This document shows, one piece after another, positions 1 to 4,906 of a stretch of DNA of 11,264 nucleotides. Position 1 is the first letter of the stretch, and every line of letters starts with the position of its first letter. The notes beneath the pieces are model-generated. The model worked only from the letters and a program-made list of their open reading frames with translations. It was not told the origin of the DNA and made no database searches. The position numbers were made by a program, and so were the translations under genes. The DNA comes from Candidatus Kaiserbacteria bacterium (GTDB taxonomy: Bacteria; Patescibacteriota; Minisyncoccia; Phycocordibacterales; Phycocordibacteraceae). Location of the stretch: the NCBI GenBank assembly GCA_016182285.1, contig JACOXQ010000068.1:1-11264 (forward strand). Reading direction: 5' to 3'.

Positions 1-129
1 AGCTCTCGCAATTATCACCCGTGCCATATCTGGTCGATTGTGCTCAATGCAACGCTGAACTAGAGTCACGCAACAATAGCTACCGGCAAGATCAATCAAA
101 TCGTTCATGCTTGAATTTGGGTACAACAT
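1..129 (-). CDS. Partial hypothetical protein, 5' end only
   Basis: An open frame on the minus strand starts at ATG 129-127 and runs 43 codons to the left edge without a stop. The start is well supported: a consensus Shine-Dalgarno AAGGAGG ends 5 nt before the ATG, and an extended -10 promoter lies just upstream (162-190). The visible protein begins MLYPNSSMNDLIDLAGSYCC and continues with a mixed helical stretch containing several Cys. It shows no signal peptide or membrane segment. I do not recognise the family. It is divergently transcribed from rny. The gene call rests on the start signals, since too little protein is visible to assign a function. Confidence 0.6.
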   Translation of the reverse strand, partial: MLYPNSSMNDLIDLAGSYCCVTLVQRCIEHNRPDMARVIIARA

Positions 130-161
130 GACGACCTCCTTGTTGGAAATAATCTGAAACC

Positions 162-190
162 ACTATACCACATGCACGCCTTTTTCGCAA
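162..190 (-). promoter_or_regulatory. Extended -10 promoter for the left-edge gene
   Basis: On the minus strand, TTGCGA (190-185) is followed by a 17-nt spacer and TATAGT (167-162). TGG directly precedes the -10, giving an extended TGnTATAGT element. The leader to the ATG at 129 is about 30 nt and contains the AAGGAGG site. Confidence 0.5.
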
Positions 191-213
191 AGTTTTGTCA
201 AATATGCTATAGT
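184..213 (+). promoter_or_regulatory. Probable extended -10 promoter for rny
   Basis: TGCTATAGT at 205-213 is an extended -10 element. A weak -35 (TTCGCA, 184-189, 18-nt spacer) overlaps the -35 of the divergent gene. An alternative -10, TATAAA, lies at 215-220. The predicted start near 220 would give rny a leader of about 95 nt. Confidence 0.4.
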
Positions 214-282
214 GTATAAACGCTGACCGACTGAAAGACTGACGCGTCTGCTCCGCCGACCTTCCTTTTATTGAACATGAAG

Positions 283-296
283 CCGTCTCATGACGG
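283..296 (+). other. Hairpin in the rny leader
   Basis: CCGTC and GACGG pair around a TCAT loop, giving a 5-bp stem about 10 nt upstream of the rny ribosome binding site (GAGGG, 307-311). It is near enough to influence translation initiation, but no riboswitch family is recognised. Confidence 0.3.
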
Positions 297-313
297 ACTA
301 ATTACAGAGGGCT

Positions 314-1834
314 ATGTCACTCAAAATCATATTGATAATGCTCGCGCTCTCTGGCGGCGGCGGAATCGTGCTCGGCTATGTGCTCCGCGTGCTCATCGGA
401 CTCGCTCAGCGGGGCTCTGTAGAGCTGGATATCAAGCAGAAACTGCTTGCCGCGAAGGAGCAGGCGGCGAAGATTATCGCCGAGGCGCAGTTCCGCGGAG
501 AGGTCGTGGAGACGGAACGCCTCGCGCCGATTGAAGAACGCGAACAGAAAGCCGCCGTACGCGAAGAGCGTGTCGCGGCGCGCGAAGAATTTCTGGATTC
601 TCGCCAGCGCGATTTGGACGATAAAGAAGTGGAAGTGCGTTCTCGCGAACAACAGGCGCTCCGCGCGAAGAACGAGGCGGATAAATTAGCCGCCGAGCGC
701 ACGAAAGAGCTCGCGAAGGCAGCGAATCTTTCTGAAGAAAGGGCGCGCGAAGAGCTTTTTTCCGAAATTGAACGCGCCTACGAAGAGTCAATCCTTCTGC
801 GTCTGCAGAAGCTCTCCGCGGGCGGCCGCGAACGGCTTGAAGAAAAGGCGCGCGCGATTCTCACGACAAGCATTCACCGTCTCGCGAGCGCGGTAAACGC
901 CGAAACGATGTCCCTCTCGGTCGCGCTTCCCTCGGACGACGTGAAGGGAAAGATAATCGGCAAAGAAGGACGCAATATCAAAGCGTTTGAACGCGCGACC
1001 GGCGTGGACGTGCTCATTGACGATTCGCCGGACAAGATAACGCTATCTTCTTTTGACCCGCTACGCCGCCACATTGCCAAAATAGCGCTGGAAAAGCTAA
1101 TAGTTGACGGCCGAATCCAGCCGGCCAAGATAGAAGAGACAGTGGAGAAGACGCGCGCCGAAGTTGCCGAGATTACGAAGCAGAAGGGAGAGGCCGCCGC
1201 GTTTGAGACCGGCGTCATAGGTTTAGACCCCAAGCTCACCGCCCTTCTCGGACGCCTCCACTTCCGCACCAGCTACGGGCAGAACATCCTTCGGCATTCT
1301 GTTGAAATGGCGCACATCGCCGGAATGCTAGCCTCGGAACTCGGCGCAGATGCGAATGTCGCGCGCACCGGCGCTCTTCTGCACGACATCGGAAAGGCGG
1401 TTGACCATGAGGTCCAAGGCACGCACGTGGAGATAGGCAGACGCATTCTGGAGAAATTCGGCGTGGACAAGCGAGTTATCCTCGCGATGCAGTCGCACCA
1501 TGAAGAGTATCCTTATGAAACACCGGAGGCGGTCATAGTCCAAGTAGCCGACTCTATATCCGGGAGCCGTCCGGGCGCCCGCCGCGACACCGTGGACCGC
1601 TATTTGGAGCGTCTCGGCGACTTGGAGCGCCTAGCGGGCGCCTTCCCCGGCGTGGAGAAGGTGTATGCGATAGCGGCCGGGCGCGAGATACGCATCTTCG
1701 TGAACCCCGGCAAGGTGACGGACCTCGCGATGCATACGCTCGCGCGCGACATCGCCAAGCGCATCCAAGAGGAGCTCAAATATCCCGGTGAAATAAAAGT
1801 AAATATAATCCGCGACGTTGAATTCGCCCGCTAA
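314..1834 (+). CDS. rny: Ribonuclease Y, membrane-anchored endoribonuclease
   Basis: RNase Y starts bulk mRNA decay by endonucleolytic cleavage at the inner face of the membrane. All family parts are visible in this 506-residue protein, close to the usual length of about 510-520. There is an N-terminal membrane segment (residues about 4-29) and a long charged coiled coil (about 40-190). A KH RNA-binding domain follows with the GKIIGKEGRN loop (212-221). The HD domain has His328 and the metal-binding pair LLHDIGK (His357-Asp358), followed by AMQSHHEEYP. The C-terminal region ends IIRDVEFAR. The start at 314 is preceded by GAGGG and retains the anchor. The C-terminus lacks three residues compared with the rny 3' remnant at 2481-2531, which reads IIRENRVVEFAR and is closer to the family norm. 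This suggests the end of the gene was exchanged. Family identity is secure. Confidence 0.97.
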   Translation: MSLKIILIMLALSGGGGIVLGYVLRVLIGLAQRGSVELDIKQKLLAAKEQAAKIIAEAQFRGEVVETERLAPIEEREQKAAVREERVAAREEFLDSRQRDLDDKEVEVRSREQQALRAKNEADKLAAERTKELAKAANLSEERAREELFSEIERAYEESILLRLQKLSAGGRERLEEKARAILTTSIHRLASAVNAETMSLSVALPSDDVKGKIIGKEGRNIKAFERATGVDVLIDDSPDKITLSSFDPLRRHIAKIALEKLIVDGRIQPAKIEETVEKTRAEVAEITKQKGEAAAFETGVIGLDPKLTALLGRLHFRTSYGQNILRHSVEMAHIAGMLASELGADANVARTGALLHDIGKAVDHEVQGTHVEIGRRILEKFGVDKRVILAMQSHHEEYPYETPEAVIVQVADSISGSRPGARRDTVDRYLERLGDLERLAGAFPGVEKVYAIAAGREIRIFVNPGKVTDLAMHTLARDIAKRIQEELKYPGEIKVNIIRDVEFAR

Positions 1835-1872
1835 ATAATACATGATAACTCTTGAGATTCTGATGCGGTAGA

Positions 1873-2361
1873 ATGAATCTCATTATGATTGAATTTACCG
1901 GTCAGCAGTTCAAAGAAGTGAAAGAAAAAGGTGAAATACTTTACAAGTCATTTGGTGAGGTATCCTGTCCATACTTAAAAGGTAAAGTTTCTTTCAGCGC
2001 TCAAGGTCTTGAGCATCTTAAATTCAAGCGAAGAGAAAGAGCTCGCCCAGAAAGGGATCAGTACATGCGATTCAAACTCCTGTATTTGGCACCGGAGATA
2101 TTGAAGCTGTCGCACACGTTGCAGGGAATACTCGAGACGAAAAAATTTGAGCGAGTCCGGACGAACAGTCGAACGGAGGCTGTCCTGAGAGCCGTGACGT
2201 ATTATGAATTCATCGCTGTCATGAAAAGGAATCGGGTGCGTATCATCGTGAAGCGGATAGAGAGCGGGCAGATGTACTTCTGGAGCATTGTGCCGTTTTG
2301 GGGGATGAATGAAGAGACGATGGCGAGGATTTTGCACGACGGTGCGCCAGAAGAAGATTAA
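1873..2361 (+). CDS. Hypothetical protein, possible RelE/barnase-like (PBECR-type) nuclease
   Basis: This is a 162-residue basic protein with no signal peptide or membrane segment. A strand-rich core is likely: KGKVSFSAQGLEHLKFKRR near residues 37-55, a helix around LLYLAPEILKLS, then YYEFIAVM, VRIIVKRI and MYFWSIVPFWG. A conserved-looking His (GLEHL), basic residues and a final strand pair reading 'rviv.ri..g..yfwsi' resemble phage-barnase-EndoU-colicin-RelE type nuclease domains. That is my inference from pattern, not a secure match. The ATG at 1873 overlaps a candidate -10 (TAGAAT, 1869-1874). ATG 1885, giving MIEFTG, is therefore an equally good start. The gene lies between rny and a second copy of the rny 3' end, so it may be the cargo of a small inserted cassette. 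No partner antitoxin gene is visible. Confidence 0.75.
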   Translation: MNLIMIEFTGQQFKEVKEKGEILYKSFGEVSCPYLKGKVSFSAQGLEHLKFKRRERARPERDQYMRFKLLYLAPEILKLSHTLQGILETKKFERVRTNSRTEAVLRAVTYYEFIAVMKRNRVRIIVKRIESGQMYFWSIVPFWGMNEETMARILHDGAPEED

Positions 2362-2371
2362 AACAAAAAAT

Positions 2372-2391
2372 CCGCCAGAGGCGGGTTCTTT
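2372..2391 (+). terminator. Short hairpin terminator after the 162-codon gene
   Basis: CCGCC and GGCGG pair around AGA, starting 10 nt after the stop codon, with GTTCTTT downstream and an A-run upstream. The stem is only 5-6 bp, so termination may be weak. The A-run would also let it work on the minus strand. Confidence 0.45.
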
Positions 2392-2394
2392 GTG

Positions 2395-2445
2395 GGCGTT
2401 TGGCTACAGCTTGGAAGCCGTGAGAGGGCGAACCCTCCAAACGCC
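2395..2445 (+). other. tRNA-like fold without an anticodon arm
   Basis: GGCGTTTG (2395-2402) pairs with CAAACGCC (2438-2445) like an acceptor stem. Inside lie a possible D-arm (GGCT with AGCC, loop containing TTGG) and a hairpin GAGGG-CGAA-CCCTC (2424-2437) that looks like a T-arm with a shortened loop. There is no anticodon arm, and the next bases are TAACA rather than CCA. The outer stem and the second hairpin are certain as base pairing. The tRNA relation is inference. It may be a tRNA relic, a small structured RNA, or a recombination site. It lies inside the segment bounded by the two rny ends. Confidence 0.4.
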
Positions 2446-2480
2446 TAACACGAGTGTATCAGGATGAGAGAGAAAAGTCC

Positions 2481-2531
2481 ATTAAGGTGAACATCATCCG
2501 CGAGAACCGCGTCGTAGAATTCGCCCGCTAA
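2481..2531 (+). pseudogene. rny: Displaced 3' end of an rny gene
   Basis: This stretch reads IKVNIIRENRVVEFAR and a TAA stop, and is a homologue of the last residues of the intact rny (IKVNIIRDVEFAR, stop at 1834). The shared codons differ almost only at third positions. GAATTCGCCCGCTAA is identical in both copies (1820-1834 and 2517-2531). Homology stops abruptly upstream of 2481, where the preceding codons do not match the KYPGE that precedes it in the intact gene. The remnant ending matches the canonical RNase Y C-terminus better than the intact gene does. It is therefore probably the original terminus, pushed downstream by an insertion. A partial paralogue is the alternative. Confidence 0.8.
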
Positions 2532-2572
2532 CTTTATAAACATACTGTCATATTGCATAACTTTATAAAGTT
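2530..2572. repeat. AT-rich direct repeat with palindrome
   Basis: AACTTTATAAA occurs at 2530-2540 and 2559-2569, 29 bp apart. The second copy extends into a perfect 14-bp palindrome, AACTTTATAAAGTT (2559-2572). The first copy overlaps the TAA of the rny remnant. This could be an operator or a recombination site. Confidence 0.6.
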
Positions 2573-2574
2573 TG

Positions 2575-2616
2575 GATATCAAAACTTTCGAACGGTCGTA
2601 GTATTATTTTGATATC
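2575..2616. repeat. 10-bp inverted repeat, 22-nt spacer
   Basis: GATATCAAAA (2575-2584) and TTTTGATATC (2607-2616) are perfect inverted copies. They lie next to the palindromic repeat at 2559-2572, in non-coding AT-rich sequence. The spacer contains TTCGAA. It could be a protein-binding or element-end repeat. Confidence 0.6.
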
Positions 2617-2637
2617 TCATATCTCGGTATTGCTATA

Positions 2638-2668
2638 AAAAGAAAAAGAGCGACCGAAGCCGCTCTTT
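2638..2668 (-). terminator. Rho-independent terminator with UUCG loop
   Basis: On the minus strand AAAGAGCG (2668-2661) pairs with CGCTCTTT (2652-2645). The inner part GC-TTCG-GT forms a C(UUCG)G tetraloop, followed by TTCTTTTTATA. It sits about 27 nt after the stop of the minus-strand gene at 2695. The A-rich left side and CTTTGT right side may give weak termination on the plus strand too. Confidence 0.85.
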
Positions 2669-2694
2669 GTAAATTGAAACAACGCGTTAATTTT

Positions 2695-3372
2695 CTATGA
2701 CGCGAGGAAGTCGTCGTCGCGACAGGGCGTATAGGCATTGAACCAGACGCCCCGCCTCTCAATGAGCTCCTGCAGGTCTCTGCCGTTGTGGTGATCGCAA
2801 ATCACCACAACGTTGCGAACCATAGAGTCATCGTTCTTCAGTGTTTGCTGAAGCCAACGCGCTGCGATGACTTGAACGGAAACGTCGTGCTTCCGCAGGC
2901 GCTCCACCCACTTGTGGACAGTGATGTATTCGGCTTCCATGAGACCGAGGCCGTCGTCGTCGTTGCAGGAAGCGGTGTGCGTCTCACTGTTATGGTCTGC
3001 GATTCGGTCGCGGACAATAATGACGAGAGGACCTTTCGGACGCTCCTCTTTCTTAGCAGCTTCGGCGACACGAGCAGCATACCAGTCGTACGCTCCACGG
3101 TTGTCTTGGCGGATGATGAAGAGGCTGCACGGCCCCCAGATTTTATCGTAAATTCCGGCTGCCATGACAGTTCCATCCACATGAACAGACCATTCATCGA
3201 AAGAAACGCCTGATGCACGTGCCAACTCGATGAGTCGTCTCGACACTGTTGGAAGTGCTCGCTCGATGTTCTCGACGGACATATCGGCAGGGAATTCGTG
3301 AACGAAGTCAGGGTTGGCTTTTTTTACCAGATCTGCAAGTGCCGCGTTATGCCTGTAGATAACAGCTTTCAT
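2695..3372 (-). CDS. Hypothetical protein, orphan monocistronic gene
   Basis: This is a soluble protein of 225 residues whose family I do not recognise. It begins MKAVIYRHNAALADLVKK. The first ATG in the frame (3378) touches the Shine-Dalgarno AAAAGGAG directly. The ATG at 3372 is 6 nt away and is the better start. The second half looks alpha/beta: hydrophobic strands GPLVIIVRDR, VSVQVIAARW and NVVVICDHHNG alternate with helices, including one near VHKWVERLRKHDV. An acidic run (NDDDG) and a CDHHNGRDLQELIERRG segment are possible metal or active sites, but no catalytic motif is secure. The gene has its own promoter (3423-3451) and a strong terminator (2638-2668), and diverges from a TrmB-like gene. 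Such an arrangement fits regulator and target, but that is inference. Confidence 0.85.
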   Translation of the reverse strand: MKAVIYRHNAALADLVKKANPDFVHEFPADMSVENIERALPTVSRRLIELARASGVSFDEWSVHVDGTVMAAGIYDKIWGPCSLFIIRQDNRGAYDWYAARVAEAAKKEERPKGPLVIIVRDRIADHNSETHTASCNDDDGLGLMEAEYITVHKWVERLRKHDVSVQVIAARWLQQTLKNDDSMVRNVVVICDHHNGRDLQELIERRGVWFNAYTPCRDDDFLAS

Positions 3373-3422
3373 TTCCATCTCCTTTTGGTTATGGGCAGGA
3401 TTGCCCGATTCATCTGACAGGA

Positions 3423-3451
3423 AGAATATACCAAGATAGTTGATTTGTCAA
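3423..3451 (-). promoter_or_regulatory. Sigma-70-type promoter for the orphan minus-strand gene
   Basis: On the minus strand a consensus TTGACA (3451-3446), a 17-nt spacer and TATTCT (3428-3423) are visible. Transcription would give a leader of about 45 nt ending in the AAAAGGAG site. This is the best -35 box in the window. Confidence 0.7.
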
Positions 3452-3469
3452 GCATATTGTGATAAAGTG

Positions 3470-3498
3470 TTGACTAAATCCAACAACGGGTATACACT
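3470..3498 (+). promoter_or_regulatory. Promoter for a leaderless TrmB-like mRNA
   Basis: TTGACT (3470-3475), a 17-nt spacer and TACACT (3493-3498) end 6 nt before the ATG at 3505. The transcript should start at or next to the ATG. No Shine-Dalgarno is present. The -35 boxes of this and the divergent promoter are about 20 bp apart, so one bound regulator could control both. Confidence 0.65.
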
Positions 3499-3504
3499 TC
3501 CTTC

Positions 3505-4269
3505 ATGCTTCCATCACTCAAAAAAGCCCTAGAAACAATAGGTTTGAACAAGAATGAGCTGGCTGTTTTGGTCGTGCTCCTGGAGAATAGCCCAAAATTG
3601 GTTTCTACAATTGCACGAACAGCAAAACTTAATCGCTCCACGACTTACGGTGTCCTAAAACTACTTTCAGACAAAGGACTTGCCTCGTCAGTTAGGAAAA
3701 AAGGAGTGATACGTTATCAATCTATTGTTCCAGATCAATTACCCGGTTACATTGAGCGCCGTCGGGATATTCTCGCCGAGACGAAACAACAAATCGCAGA
3801 ACTCGTTCCACAGTTGAATCTTTTGCGCTCAAAAGGAGAGACACTTCCGAAGGTGCAATTTTTTGAGGGCGAAGAAGGCATGAAGCAGGCGTACGAGGAT
3901 ACTCTTGAAAACAATAAAGGAAAACTACTTAAGGATATCAGCGGTATAGATGCGGCGTTTCGAAGGCTTGGCGAAAATTGGGCGACTTATTATCTAAAGA
4001 AACGCTCGAGATTGGGCATTAAAGCATCTGTCCTTGCACCAGAAGGCGAGTGGGCGCGAAAGGCCAAAACAGATGACACAAAATATCTACGCACGACTAA
4101 GTTTCTTCCGGCAAAATACGGATTTGATGCCGAACTAGCACTATACGACAACAAAATTGGTATATTCTCATATGCACGAGAAAATCCAATCGCTCTTATT
4201 ATTGAAGATTCTACCATTTCAGACATGATGCAGAAATTATTTGATTGCTTGGAGACAGTTGCTAGATGA
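3505..4269 (+). CDS. TrmB-family winged-helix transcriptional regulator
   Basis: This 254-residue protein is probably a DNA-binding regulator of the TrmB type, known best as archaeal sugar-responsive regulators and also found in Patescibacteria. The N-terminal winged helix (residues about 10-75) has the pattern GLNKNELAVLVVLLE, then a recognition helix LNRSTTYGVLKLLSDKGL and a wing ending VIRYQSIVP. A short coiled coil follows (about 80-110). The effector-like domain (about 112-250) contains VQFFEGEEGMKQAYEDTL and the closing pattern ALIIEDSTISDMMQKLFDCL typical of this group. No ligand can be named. The ATG at 3505 lies 6 nt after a -10 box, so the mRNA is probably leaderless. It is divergent from the orphan gene at 2695-3372, which may be its target along with itself. 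Confidence 0.88.
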   Translation: MLPSLKKALETIGLNKNELAVLVVLLENSPKLVSTIARTAKLNRSTTYGVLKLLSDKGLASSVRKKGVIRYQSIVPDQLPGYIERRRDILAETKQQIAELVPQLNLLRSKGETLPKVQFFEGEEGMKQAYEDTLENNKGKLLKDISGIDAAFRRLGENWATYYLKKRSRLGIKASVLAPEGEWARKAKTDDTKYLRTTKFLPAKYGFDAELALYDNKIGIFSYARENPIALIIEDSTISDMMQKLFDCLETVAR

Positions 4270-4302
4270 TTTCACGTTATCCACGCCACTCTGGCAAGGG
4301 TA

Positions 4303-4330
4303 TTGCGTAATATGGCGGATTTCCTATACT
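4303..4330 (+). promoter_or_regulatory. Duplicated HU promoter, distal copy
   Basis: TTGCGT (4303-4308), a 16-nt spacer and TATACT (4325-4330) make up the first copy inside the tandem duplication. The transcript would cross the GC hairpin of unit one and the promoter of unit two. Confidence 0.5.
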
Positions 4331-4395
4331 TTCTCCCATGCCCGCCTTCGCCTCGCCAGAGCTCGGCTTCGGCGGGGCAAAGCCCGCCGAGGGTA

Positions 4396-4423
4396 TTGCG
4401 TAATATGGCGGATTTCCTATACT
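4396..4423 (+). promoter_or_regulatory. Duplicated HU promoter, proximal copy
   Basis: TTGCGT (4396-4401), a 16-nt spacer and TATACT (4418-4423) lie about 105 nt before the HU start, leaving a leader that contains the GC-rich hairpin. GGAGG at 4493-4497 is too far from the ATG to be a normal Shine-Dalgarno. Confidence 0.5.
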
Positions 4424-4528
4424 TTCTCCCATGCCCGCCTTCGCCTCGCCAGAGCTCGGCTTCGGCGGGGCAAAGCCCGCCGAAAGTTCGAGCGGAGGCA
4501 GGGCCCGTTATTAGCTCACTACACTCAT

Positions 4529-4801
4529 ATGAATAAAGCAGACATCATAGACAAGGTGCATGGCGTCCTCGGGAGCACGAAGGCTGATGCCGAGCGCGCC
4601 GTTGAATGTGTCATTGACTGCGTCGTCTCCGGCCTTAAGGGCGGCGACGAAGTCTCCATCTCGGGCCTCGGAATCTTCGCGACCAAGGCGCGCCCGGCGC
4701 GCCAGGGCCGCAATCCGCGCACGGGCGAGACGATTCACATCAACGCTTCTCGCACCGCGAAGTTCCGCGCCGCAAAGGCGCTGAAGGATGCAGTCAAATA
4801 A
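4529..4801 (+). CDS. hup: HU-family nucleoid DNA-binding protein
   Basis: HU dimers bend and compact chromosomal DNA with little sequence specificity. The 90 residues starting MNKADIIDKVHGVLGSTKAD match the family length exactly. After the N-terminal helices comes the EVSISGLGIFATKARPAR segment (GLGIF in place of the usual GFGSF). The DNA-intercalating arm tip RNPRTGE (61-67, Pro63) follows, then the INASRTAKFRAAKALKDAVK end. The frame is open for another 96 codons upstream, but that part is translated repeat sequence, so ATG 4529 is the start. No clear Shine-Dalgarno is present. The gene is preceded by a duplicated promoter unit and followed by a strong terminator, so it is probably a highly expressed single gene. 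Confidence 0.95.
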   Translation: MNKADIIDKVHGVLGSTKADAERAVECVIDCVVSGLKGGDEVSISGLGIFATKARPARQGRNPRTGETIHINASRTAKFRAAKALKDAVK

Positions 4802-4807
4802 GCAAGA

Positions 4808-4906
4808 TAGGCGTTAGGCACTAGGCTCTAGCGAAACTCCGCAGCTTTAGCTGCGGGGTTTTGCATTTTTCTAAGGCCTAGCGCCTGTCCGAGCGCCTAA
4901 AGCCTA
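4808..4906. repeat. Inverted TAGGCNN heptamer repeats around the terminator
   Basis: TAGGCGT, TAGGCAC, TAGGCTC and TAGCG run in tandem at 4808-4833. Related units in inverted orientation (GCCTA, GCGCCTA, AGCCTA) lie at 4875-4906. The last one supplies the TAG stop of rarA. The two blocks could pair as an outer stem around the HU terminator. Confidence 0.6.
4835..4869 (+). terminator. Rho-independent terminator of HU
   Basis: AACTCCGCAGC (4835-4845) pairs with GCTGCGGGGTT (4850-4860) around TTTA, an 11-bp stem with one wobble, followed by TTGCATTTTT. It separates the convergent HU and rarA genes. The A-rich side could also stop transcripts from rarA. Confidence 0.88.

Larger units (their letters stand above)
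4297..4483. repeat. Perfect 93-bp tandem duplication
   Basis: Positions 4297-4389 are repeated at 4390-4482 with no mismatch found, plus one further matching base. Each unit holds a promoter-like segment (TTGCGT, 16 nt, TATACT) and a GC-rich hairpin (GGCGGG-gcaaa-GCCCGCC). Because 93 is divisible by three, an open frame passes through both copies, but this is not HU coding sequence. The exact identity points to a recent event. Confidence 0.95.

Noticed and set aside
2788..3213. Plus-strand frames opposite the orphan gene
   Set aside because: They are shadows of the minus-strand gene, which alone has a promoter, ribosome site and terminator.
4297..4483. CRISPR-like repeats
   Set aside because: There are only two 93-bp units with no spacers and no cas genes.
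4241..4528. HU frame extended upstream to a 186-codon protein
   Set aside because: The added part is translation of the last TrmB codons and the two 93-bp repeats. HU proteins are about 90 residues and begin MNKxD, so ATG 4529 is right.
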